Source of the DNA: Methylocapsa palsarum
GTDB taxonomy: Bacteria > Pseudomonadota > Alphaproteobacteria > Rhizobiales > Beijerinckiaceae
NCBI RefSeq assembly: GCF_900114285.1
Contig: NZ_FOSN01000001.1
Span: 522,011-586,010, forward strand
Length of the DNA: 64,000 nt
Direction: 5' to 3'
Of the stretch, positions 53,888 to 61,791 are shown piece after piece. The notes beneath the pieces are model-generated. The model had not been told where the DNA came from and did not search any database. It saw nothing but the letters and a program-made list of their open reading frames with translations. A program made the position numbers and the translations under genes. The stretch's first letter is position 1, and every line of letters starts with the position of its first letter.

Positions 53888-56575
53888 TCAATATTTGACG
53901 CCGTCGAGCGCGGATGTGGTGGAGAAGGACTGGCTCAGCTTGGCGTCGCCGAGGGTGCGCAATTGCAACTGGAGCAGAACGGTCTGGTTGCGGACGAGCG
54001 CGCCATTGCCGTTGTCCTGATAGATCGAACTGTAATTCACCGAAAAGGTGGTGCAATCGTCCTGGTATCCGCCGCCGATTCCGAACGCGGCGATGGCGAA
54101 GGGGCCGGGGCTGGTGTTGCCGATGAGGTAAGTTGGATAAAACTGCCGGCTCATGTCGAACGTGATGTTGCCCTGGGCGAAGTAATTGTCGCTGATCTTG
54201 TAGCGCGAGGACAAGGCGAGGCCCTCGCGGCGGACGTAATAACCGAGCACCGGCTGGGCCTGGTAGTTCGCGTATTGAACATTGCCCGTCCAGGCGCCGA
54301 AATTATACGAGGCGATGAGGTCGATGCGCCGCGCCGCGAACGTATCGACGTCGAAACGGCTCTTGGCGGTGAAGGCGATCATCGAATTCGGCGCGAACGA
54401 AAACGCGGTGACGTAATCGGAGCGCCGCGTGTCGAGCCCCGAACTCAAACCGATGTTCGCCGCGTCGGGCGTCGCATAGGAATTCGTGCCCGCCACCTGA
54501 TAGGATTGTCCCGCGACGACGTTGGCGTAGCCGCCGTCCTTGAAGTTCATCGTGAACTGGCCGCCGTAATTCGCACGGGTTCCGGTTTCGAAACGGTCGT
54601 ATCCGGAATAGCGGTTCCAGTTGAACAGGTTGGAATCGTCGAAAACGAGGCTCTGCGCGTCGAGGTTGACAAGGGAATGCGCGCCGATTTGGTCATTGGG
54701 GCGCAGGATGATCTGTGCGATTGGCTCCAGCGTCATCGAGCCGAAGCTCGTCTTGGCGAGGAACGGGAAGCGGTAGTCGAGGCCGACTCCGGGGATGATT
54801 TCGCCGAAAAAGCTCAGATCCTTGTTGCCGAGGAAGCCCAGCTGCGAGGCGTTGGTGAAGCTCGAGGCGTTGGGGCCCGCGCCGAAGGTGTAGGTGTTGG
54901 TCGTGTTCAGGTTGAACCATTCGCCGTTCAAGTGAGCGAAGGTGAACGGCGTCCAGACTTCGCCGACGGGGTCGATGAACTTGCGCTTCCAGGAGGCGTC
55001 CAAGGTCGCGCGCGTGTATTCGCCGCCGACGCCGCGCAACAGGCACGTCCCTGTCACCTGACCCGGAACGTAATTGGTGCAGACGTTGTAGAGGCCGTAG
55101 ACATTGTCCAGAACCTGAGTGCCGACCGACTGAAAGCTGGCCGCGGCGGCCGAAAGGCTCGTCAGATTGAAGTCGAGCTCGGCCTGGCCGCCAATTCCGA
55201 ATGTCTGCGCCGGGTCGATGTCGAAGGTCTTGTTGTAGTCCCAGACCGGATGCGCAAGCGGCTGCTGCGGCTGAAAGTCGTGACTGGACAATCCTTCGAA
55301 ATAATAGCCGCGCAGATCGAAATAGCCGCGCTCCCCCTGCCCGTTGAGGTAGACTGTCGACGTCGTCTCGCTGAAATAGTTCGTCGAAACGGTCTGGCTC
55401 GGCACGTGGTAGTCATTGAGGAACCATTTGTCGGACAGGAGAGTGAACTCCCATCCGAACTTCCACTCGTCGGCGATGGCGAGCTGGCCCTTGCTTTCAA
55501 ATGAGCCGCGCAACGTCCGGTCTCCGGCGCCCCACGGCGACAGCGGGAAATCGGTCGGGTTTTGCTGGGCGATCCCGTTGGCGCGAACGAAATATTCGCC
55601 GATGTCGAATCGCTGGCGCCACTCGCCGTTGGCGAGAAATCCCTGTTTCGAATAATAGGTCGGGGTGAATGTGAAGTCGTAATCCGGGGCGAGCGCCCAG
55701 AAGATCGGGATGCCCGCGCCGTTGCCAAGGCTCGATTTATAGACGAGGTGCGGCGAAAGGATGCCTGATTTGCGCTTGACGCTCGGGTCCGGCGTCGAAA
55801 AGAATGGGACGTAGGCGATCGGAATGCCAAGGAGCTCCAGCGAAGCGTCCTCGTAATAGATCATCTTTTCGTCGTTCTTGTGGATGATCCGCTTCGCCCT
55901 GACGCGCCAGAGCGGAGGTTTGTCGGGATCGTTTTTGCAGGCTTCGCAGGCGGTGTAGGAGCCCTTGTCGAACACCATCGTGTCGGCTTCGGTGCGCTCG
56001 CTGCGCGGCGAACTGAAATAGGTCTTATAGGATCCCGCGGCTTTTCCCGTCGCCGGATCGATATAGGGTTTCGGCGGCGTTTCGACCCGTAGACTCTCGA
56101 TAAAGCCGTCGCGGAAATTGTCGGTCAGGTCGAAATGGTCCGCAAACAGCACCGTGCCGTCTGTTTCCGTCATCTTGGCGTGGCCTTCGGCCTGGACGCG
56201 CCCGGTGTTGCGGTCGTAGACGACCCGGTCCGCCTCGAGGGTGCGGCCTTGATAGTAGAGCCGCGCGTTGCCGACGGCGGACACCACGTTCTTGTCGGCG
56301 TCATAGCGAAGCTCGGTGGCCTCCACCAGCATCTTGTCGGGTTGGCCCGTCTGTGTTTTCGCCACGCGGGGGCCGGCCGTCTGGGCGTGCGATCCCGGCG
56401 CGAGCATCAGGGCGCTCGCGAAAAAGAGCGTCGTTCCTGCAAGGAGCGCCCGGGTCAGGGCGAGGGCGCCGCCCCTCGTCTCCAGTTTGAGGCGTGCGGA
56501 TTCGCGCAGTCGCGCGGGGCCTCGCCCATGGCGGACCCTGACGACGGCGTTGGCGGGGCAAGAACGCCGCCCCAT
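53888..56575 (-). CDS. lptD: LPS-assembly outer-membrane protein LptD
   Basis: 895 residues. A signal peptide (ALTRALLAGTTLFFASALMLAPGSHAQ), an OstA/LptA-like jelly-roll domain (KMLVEATELRYDADKNVVSAVGNARLYY-type repeats), then a large barrel domain with repeated aromatic strands. LptD with LptE puts LPS into the outer leaflet. The stop codon of lptG overlaps its ATG by one base (TAATG). The cysteine pair CEAC near residue 207 is notable and could be part of the needed disulfides. Confidence 0.95.
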   Translation of the reverse strand: MGRRSCPANAVVRVRHGRGPARLRESARLKLETRGGALALTRALLAGTTLFFASALMLAPGSHAQTAGPRVAKTQTGQPDKMLVEATELRYDADKNVVSAVGNARLYYQGRTLEADRVVYDRNTGRVQAEGHAKMTETDGTVLFADHFDLTDNFRDGFIESLRVETPPKPYIDPATGKAAGSYKTYFSSPRSERTEADTMVFDKGSYTACEACKNDPDKPPLWRVRAKRIIHKNDEKMIYYEDASLELLGIPIAYVPFFSTPDPSVKRKSGILSPHLVYKSSLGNGAGIPIFWALAPDYDFTFTPTYYSKQGFLANGEWRQRFDIGEYFVRANGIAQQNPTDFPLSPWGAGDRTLRGSFESKGQLAIADEWKFGWEFTLLSDKWFLNDYHVPSQTVSTNYFSETTSTVYLNGQGERGYFDLRGYYFEGLSSHDFQPQQPLAHPVWDYNKTFDIDPAQTFGIGGQAELDFNLTSLSAAAASFQSVGTQVLDNVYGLYNVCTNYVPGQVTGTCLLRGVGGEYTRATLDASWKRKFIDPVGEVWTPFTFAHLNGEWFNLNTTNTYTFGAGPNASSFTNASQLGFLGNKDLSFFGEIIPGVGLDYRFPFLAKTSFGSMTLEPIAQIILRPNDQIGAHSLVNLDAQSLVFDDSNLFNWNRYSGYDRFETGTRANYGGQFTMNFKDGGYANVVAGQSYQVAGTNSYATPDAANIGLSSGLDTRRSDYVTAFSFAPNSMIAFTAKSRFDVDTFAARRIDLIASYNFGAWTGNVQYANYQAQPVLGYYVRREGLALSSRYKISDNYFAQGNITFDMSRQFYPTYLIGNTSPGPFAIAAFGIGGGYQDDCTTFSVNYSSIYQDNGNGALVRNQTVLLQLQLRTLGDAKLSQSFSTTSALDGVKY

Positions 56576-57660
56576 TAACCATCCTCCTGCTGGATCAACG
56601 CGACCGCGCCCAGCATGCTGGCGACGATCGGGACCGACCAGGCGGCGATGGCCGGGCTGAGCAGGCCCGCGCCTCCGAAATCGCCCACCGCCTTTGTCGC
56701 CACGTAAAGCACGAAGCCTGCACCCACGCCACCGCCAACCATTTTACCAACGCCACCAAACCGGAAAAATCTTAAGGAAAAAGCCGCGGCGATCAAAACC
56801 ATGGCGACGAATTGCAGCGGCCGCGCCAAAAGCGTTTGAAACTGGATCTCATACCCGGTCGCGTCGAGCCCGGCGGTTTCGGTCCAGCGCGCCCATTCCG
56901 GCAGATCCCAGAATGGCACGGATTCCGGTGGAATGAAGGCCTGGCCCGCCTGGTCCGGCAAAAGATCCGTCGCCAGCAGATAAACGCCCGCAGAGGACGC
57001 CTCTTCCCCCGGCGCCAGGAGGCGCGCCTGGTCGAAGCGCCAGACGCCCGGCAGAAGTTCGGCCGTCGGGGCCTCCACCCGCGCTTCGAACTTTCCATCG
57101 GTATCGTAAATATAGGCGGTGACGGAAATCAGGCGAGCGCCGCCGTTTTCTGCTTTTTCAGCCCGGATGATCGCCTGTCCATCGACGCCTTTCTGTCTGA
57201 GCCAGAGAGCGGCGGTCGGGCTATCTTTGTCTCCGACGCCAAAAAGCTGGGCCTCGATCCGGTCCGCCCGGTGCCTCATCGCGGCCGAGATCGGATTGAA
57301 CAAAGTGATCGACAGGACGCCGGTGACGATGGCGATGAGGAGGGGCGGAACGAGAAATCCCCAGACCGAAACTCCGACCGCCCTGGCGACGAGGAGTTCA
57401 AGCTTGCGGGTGAGGTCGAGAAACGCCGCCATCGCTCCGCAGAGCACGCAGAAGGGCATTAATTGCTCCGATGCCGAGGGGGCTCGCAGCAACGACAGCA
57501 TCGCGATAAATCCGGCGGAAACTCCGGCCATATTGCTCGTCCGCCGCAGCATTTCGACGAGATCGACGATGTAGACCGTTCCAAACAAGGTCAGGAACAC
57601 GGCCATGATCATCTTGAGGAAGCGGCCCGAAAAATAACGGCCCAGAGTAAAGCCGATCAT
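56575..57660 (-). CDS. lptG: LPS export permease LptG
   Basis: 361 residues from the ATG at 57660 (MIGFTLGRYFSGRFLKMIMAV, the canonical start). Six membrane segments in the YjgP/YjgQ pattern with a central periplasmic beta-jelly-roll (ALWLRQKGVDGQAIIRAEK). It couples LptB ATP use to LPS extraction. Normally lptF stands just upstream; here the 587-bp gap before the divergent pepA holds no lptF. Confidence 0.94.
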   Translation of the reverse strand: MIGFTLGRYFSGRFLKMIMAVFLTLFGTVYIVDLVEMLRRTSNMAGVSAGFIAMLSLLRAPSASEQLMPFCVLCGAMAAFLDLTRKLELLVARAVGVSVWGFLVPPLLIAIVTGVLSITLFNPISAAMRHRADRIEAQLFGVGDKDSPTAALWLRQKGVDGQAIIRAEKAENGGARLISVTAYIYDTDGKFEARVEAPTAELLPGVWRFDQARLLAPGEEASSAGVYLLATDLLPDQAGQAFIPPESVPFWDLPEWARWTETAGLDATGYEIQFQTLLARPLQFVAMVLIAAAFSLRFFRFGGVGKMVGGGVGAGFVLYVATKAVGDFGGAGLLSPAIAAWSVPIVASMLGAVALIQQEDG

Positions 57661-58247
57661 CTGGCCAGTCCGCCGCCGGAAAAACAGGCCTGCCGCCGGC
57701 GGCGTCCGCCTCGATCGAGCTGGCGCGCGTCGTCCGCGCGTTCTGTAAGAGCGAATCCTGAAAGAATCGCCGCGGCCTGGCCAGGCGAGGCGGCGGTTCC
57801 GAACGCGAAGGGTACGCAACTGGTGATGACAACCGTCATGCGCACCGTATGGCTCTAAAAACCTTCGTGGCGCAAGAGATCGTGGTCCGGAACGGGCGCC
57901 TGTGGGCCCGATTTTGGAGCAGGGTGGCCCGCGCGTCACAATCGCCGGCGCGAATAGCCTTGAACTTAACAATACTGGAAGACAGGGCCCGACCAACAGG
58001 CTGCCCCTCAAGCGGACGGTTGCTGCGATTTTCCGGCGTCAATCCGCGCTTTGGCGCAATTTTCACTGACGGGGCCTCTTGCCCCGGCCCGTTCGGGCGA
58101 ACATGATGTGAACGAGTCGGCCGCGCCCGCGGTCATGAATTGTTGAGCCCCGGATCTCTCCGGGCCCTGAACGCGCGCGCTGGAAACGGCGAAGCCGCTA
58201 TGGACCAGATTGTGGCGCGCGCCCTGAAAATCCCTGCTGAGGATGAT
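57661..58247. other. Divergent gap between lptG and pepA, lacking lptF
   Basis: 587 bp. Open frames are present on both strands, but none resembles LptF, even in pieces. It should carry promoters for both directions. A less GC-rich stretch lies at ~57955-57980. Confidence 0.5.
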
Positions 58248-59915
58248 ATGACGGACTCGTTCAAAATTGATTTCGCCCCGCTCGCACCGGCGAAGGCCGA
58301 AAAACGGGCCGCTCCGGAAAAGGCCGCTGGCTCCAAGGTCGATTCCAAGACCGGTTCCAGGACCGATGTCCCTCACACACTCGTGATCTTCGCTGGCGAG
58401 GGGAACGCTTTCAGCGCGGCGACGCTTCAATTCATCGGTCCGGCAGGCGAGGCTTTGATCAAAAGGGCCGCCGCGGTGGCGAAATTCAAGGGAAAGAAGG
58501 CGACCAGTCTGGAGATTCTCGCCCCGGCGGAAATCGACGCCGACAGGGTTATTGTCGTCGGCGCGGGGCCGATCGACGACGGCCGCCAGGAAAATGGGCG
58601 CAAGGAGGCTGTGGAGCCGGTTCCGGCGGACAAGACCGCGCCGGGCGCAAGCGATTACGCCAATCTCGGCGGGTTCGTCTGTGGCAAACTAGGCCGCGGC
58701 GCGCACGCCCTCGTCGCCTTCGATCTGGCGCGCGCCCCTGACGACCTTGCCGCCGCCGCGGCCGAATTCGCTCTGGGGATGGAGCTTCGCAATTACGCTT
58801 TCGATCCCTACAAGACCAAAAAGAAGGACGATTCCGAGGAAAACAGCCGATCCGAAATCATCATCGGCCTGAGCGACCCCGCCGGCGCGAAACGCGAGGC
58901 GAAGGCCCGGCTGGCGGTGGCCGAGGGAGTTCTGACGGCCCGCTCGCTGGTCAATGAGCCGGCGAACGTGCTCTACCCTGAAGAATTCGCCCGCCGCGCG
59001 AAAGAATTGACGAAGCTCGGCGTTGAAGTCGAAATTCTGGACCATCCGGCGATGCAGGCGCTTGGAATGGGCGCGCTTTTGGGCGTCGGCCTCGGGTCGG
59101 TCCGCGAAAGCCGCGCCGTCGTCATGCGCTGGCGCGGCGCGAGGCCGGCCAAGGACAGCGGCAAAGGCGCCTCCAAAAGCAAATCCCAGCCGATCGCCTT
59201 CGTCGGCAAGGGCGTCTGCTTCGACACCGGCGGCATCTCGATCAAACCCGCGGCCGGTATGGAGGACATGAAAGGGGATATGGCGGGCGCCGCCTGCGTC
59301 GTCGGTCTCATGCAGGCGCTCGCGGGGCGCAAGGCGAAGGTCGACGCGATCGGAATCATCGGCCTCGTCGAGAACATGCCGGGTCCGCAGGCGCAGCGCC
59401 CGGGCGACATTGTCAAATCCATGTCCGGACAGACCATCGAAATCATCAACACGGACGCCGAGGGCCGGCTCGTTCTGTGCGACCTCCTCTGGTACGTGCA
59501 GGACAAGTTCAAGCCGAAGTTCATCATCGACCTCGCGACTCTGACCGGCGCGATCCTCGTGGCGCTCGGCCAGGAACACGCCGGCCTGTTCTCCAATAAC
59601 GAACCCTTGAGCGAAAATCTGCTCGCGGCGGGCCTCGAGACGGGCGAAAAACTCTGGCGGATGCCGCTTGGCCCCGCCTACGACAAACTGATCGATTCGA
59701 AATTCGCCGACATGAAGAACACCGGCGGGCGCCACGCGGGCTCGATCACCGCCGCGCAATTCCTGCAGCGCTTCGTCAACGGCGTCCCCTGGGCGCATCT
59801 CGACATCGCGGGCACGGCGATGAATTCGCCTTCGAGCGAAATCAATCACAGCTGGGGGTCTGGGTTCGGCGTGCGCCTGCTCGACCGGCTCGTCGCCGAC
59901 CATTACGAAGAGTGA
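58248..59915 (+). CDS. pepA: Leucyl aminopeptidase
   Basis: 555 residues from the ATG at 58248 ([12 protein letters not shown], matching relatives; an upstream in-frame ATG is less likely). An M17 family metallopeptidase: [25 protein letters not shown] gives the metal and substrate lysine segment, and [10 protein letters not shown] is the signature. Some ~60 residues of extra Lys/Asp-rich loops ([26 protein letters not shown]) lengthen it beyond the usual ~500. It stands next to holC, a conserved pair. Confidence 0.95.
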   Translation: MTDSFKIDFAPLAPAKAEKRAAPEKAAGSKVDSKTGSRTDVPHTLVIFAGEGNAFSAATLQFIGPAGEALIKRAAAVAKFKGKKATSLEILAPAEIDADRVIVVGAGPIDDGRQENGRKEAVEPVPADKTAPGASDYANLGGFVCGKLGRGAHALVAFDLARAPDDLAAAAAEFALGMELRNYAFDPYKTKKKDDSEENSRSEIIIGLSDPAGAKREAKARLAVAEGVLTARSLVNEPANVLYPEEFARRAKELTKLGVEVEILDHPAMQALGMGALLGVGLGSVRESRAVVMRWRGARPAKDSGKGASKSKSQPIAFVGKGVCFDTGGISIKPAAGMEDMKGDMAGAACVVGLMQALAGRKAKVDAIGIIGLVENMPGPQAQRPGDIVKSMSGQTIEIINTDAEGRLVLCDLLWYVQDKFKPKFIIDLATLTGAILVALGQEHAGLFSNNEPLSENLLAAGLETGEKLWRMPLGPAYDKLIDSKFADMKNTGGRHAGSITAAQFLQRFVNGVPWAHLDIAGTAMNSPSSEINHSWGSGFGVRLLDRLVADHYEE

Positions 59916-59950
59916 GCGCGGTTGCGTTGGCTTCCTGATCCCGCCCGGCC

Positions 59951-60418
59951 ATGACCGAAATCTGGTTCTATCACCTCCAGCGCCAGACGCTCGACAACGT
60001 CCTGCCGGGCCTGATCGAGAAATGCCTCGCCCGGGGCTGGCGCGTCGTGGTTCAGGCCCGCAGCGGCGAACGGCTGGAGGCGATCGATCACTTGCTCTGG
60101 ACCTATTCCGACGCCAGTTTCCTGGCGCATGGCTCGGCGCGAGACGGCGACGCCGACCTCCAGCCGGTCTATCTCTCGACCGGTCCCGAGAACCCGAATG
60201 GCGCGGCGGTGCGGTTCTTTGTCGAACGCGCGCCGATCTCGCCCTCGCTCGGCGAGCCGCAGGCCTGTGCCTATACAAGGGCGATCAATGTCTTCGACGG
60301 CGCCGACGACGACGAACTCACCGACGCGCGCGCGCAGTGGCGGCAGTTGAAGGAGCAGGGTTTCGCCATGGCCTACTGGCGTCAGGACGACACCGGCCGG
60401 TGGGAGAAGGCGGGTTGA
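59951..60418 (+). CDS. holC: DNA polymerase III chi subunit
   Basis: 155 residues. MTEIWFYHL…LPGLIEKCLARGWRVVVQA, LDHLLW-type (here IDHLLWTYSDASFLAHG) and INVFDGADDDE identify HolC. It links the clamp loader to SSB. 35 bp after pepA, co-directional. Confidence 0.94.
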   Translation: MTEIWFYHLQRQTLDNVLPGLIEKCLARGWRVVVQARSGERLEAIDHLLWTYSDASFLAHGSARDGDADLQPVYLSTGPENPNGAAVRFFVERAPISPSLGEPQACAYTRAINVFDGADDDELTDARAQWRQLKEQGFAMAYWRQDDTGRWEKAG

Positions 60419-60436
60419 GTCGTGTGATGGACCACA

Positions 60437-61183
60437 ATGGACAATGAACGTTCGCACGATCCCGAATCGCCTGAATTTGCAATGCGCAGAGCGCAGGCGC
60501 GCAAGACGATCGACGCCCTCGACCCGGCCATGAGGCTGGCGGAAGCGCCAGCGGCCGGTCCTCTCGCCGATCCGCGCCGACGCGACTGGTTCGAGGCGGT
60601 CTATGCGCTCGCAAAGGGCGATCCCGCCGCCGTGCCGTGGGCGGCGCTTGCGCCGCATCCTCTCACCCGGTCTTTCGTCAACCTGCAGGCGCGGGGCCTC
60701 GCCGGTCTGCGGGTTCTCGACGTCGGCTGCGGACTTGGCGACAATTCCGAATGTTTCGCCGAGGCGGGGGCGCAGGTGACGGCCTTCGATCTTGTGGCCG
60801 CCTCCATCGAATGGGCGAAACGGCGCTTCCCAGACTCGCCCGTCGCCTATCGCACCGCCGATCTGTTCGACCCGCCGCAGGAATGGCGGGGCGGCTTCGG
60901 CCTCGTCCATGAATGCTACACGCTGCAGGCGCTGCCCGGCTCGCTGCTGCCGGAGGCGCTCGCGGCGCTGGCCGGGTTTCTGGCGCCCGGCGGCAGTCTT
61001 CTCGTCATCTCGCGCGCCCGCGACGAGGACGAAGACGCGGCGGGCCCGCCCTGGCCGCTGCCGCGCTCGTTCGTCGCGGAAGCGGAACGCCAGGGCCTGA
61101 GGCCGCTCGCAATCGAGGATATTTCCGCGATGGCGGGACTCAGGAGCCGCCATTGGCGCGCGCTTTTTTCGCGCGCGGATTGA
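60437..61183 (+). CDS. Class I SAM-dependent methyltransferase
   Basis: 248 residues. A Rossmann-type methyltransferase with motif I VLDVGCGLGDNSECFAEAG, then TAFDLVAASIEWAKRRF, and GLVHECYTLQALPGSLLPEAL with PGGSLLVISRARDEDE. The substrate is unknown. 18 bp after holC in the same direction, so likely co-transcribed. Confidence 0.9.
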   Translation: MDNERSHDPESPEFAMRRAQARKTIDALDPAMRLAEAPAAGPLADPRRRDWFEAVYALAKGDPAAVPWAALAPHPLTRSFVNLQARGLAGLRVLDVGCGLGDNSECFAEAGAQVTAFDLVAASIEWAKRRFPDSPVAYRTADLFDPPQEWRGGFGLVHECYTLQALPGSLLPEALAALAGFLAPGGSLLVISRARDEDEDAAGPPWPLPRSFVAEAERQGLRPLAIEDISAMAGLRSRHWRALFSRAD

Positions 61184-61226
61184 CGGAAGCCGGCGCCGGT
61201 TTCAGTGTGAGAGAAGCAGCGCGGCT

Positions 61227-61439
61227 TCAGTAGCCGCCGCTGCCGACCAGAGGGTGAATTCCTCCGTTCCCTGCGCGACTGCGACGGGAAGAGGACGCCC
61301 GCGTGCGCTTGGCGACGTGCACGATCGGGTCCGCTTTCGACGCCGAGACCGAAATACTATTGGGATTGACATTCGGCAAAGCGGACGCGGCGGGCATGCC
61401 GATGGCGCAAACGAAGATTACGGCAAGAACGTAACGCAT
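61227..61439 (-). CDS. Small secreted protein with basic tail
   Basis: 70 residues, with the strong ribosome-binding site GGGAGGAAC before the ATG. A signal peptide ends at ASA (residues 18-20). The 50-residue mature part is Ser/Arg rich (KRTRASSSRRSRAGNGG) and ends in a Gly/Tyr. Unrecognised family. Compare the small Arg-rich secreted protein at 13022-13249. Confidence 0.65.
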   Translation of the reverse strand: MRYVLAVIFVCAIGMPAASALPNVNPNSISVSASKADPIVHVAKRTRASSSRRSRAGNGGIHPLVGSGGY

Positions 61440-61791
61440 CTGGTTCCTCCCTCGGGCGACAGGCTCTCAGGCCTTGGCTCCATCCAGACGCCTAGCACAG
61501 TTTGCCTCCGGCAGGGAGGATACTTCAAACGCTCGCGAATGTCCGGTTCGCGCCCATGCTCGTCGTTCGGTCGAACATTTGCTCTGCTCCGAAGCGGACG
61601 TTCGTATCAAATTCGCGAATGGGCGAGATGGGTGGATTTCTGCCGGTCCGCTCGTGATCCCGCAAATTGGTAAGCGGCTGTTCTGTCTTTCGCGGCTCGG
61701 CCGAACGGCTTCGCGATTTGACTACGACGGAAATCTGAGCGCATGAAACTTCTAAGTTGACGCAAAATCATCACCAGCGGCGGGGAACGAC
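61440..61791. other. Intergenic region before the sulfatase gene
   Basis: About 350 bp between divergent genes. No gene recognised; short frames show no family resemblance. GGGGAACGAC before 61792 is a possible ribosome-binding site. Confidence 0.45.

Noticed and set aside
61474..61746. 90-codon plus-strand frame before the sulfatase gene
   Set aside because: The start lacks a ribosome-binding site and the protein has no recognisable features; probably chance.
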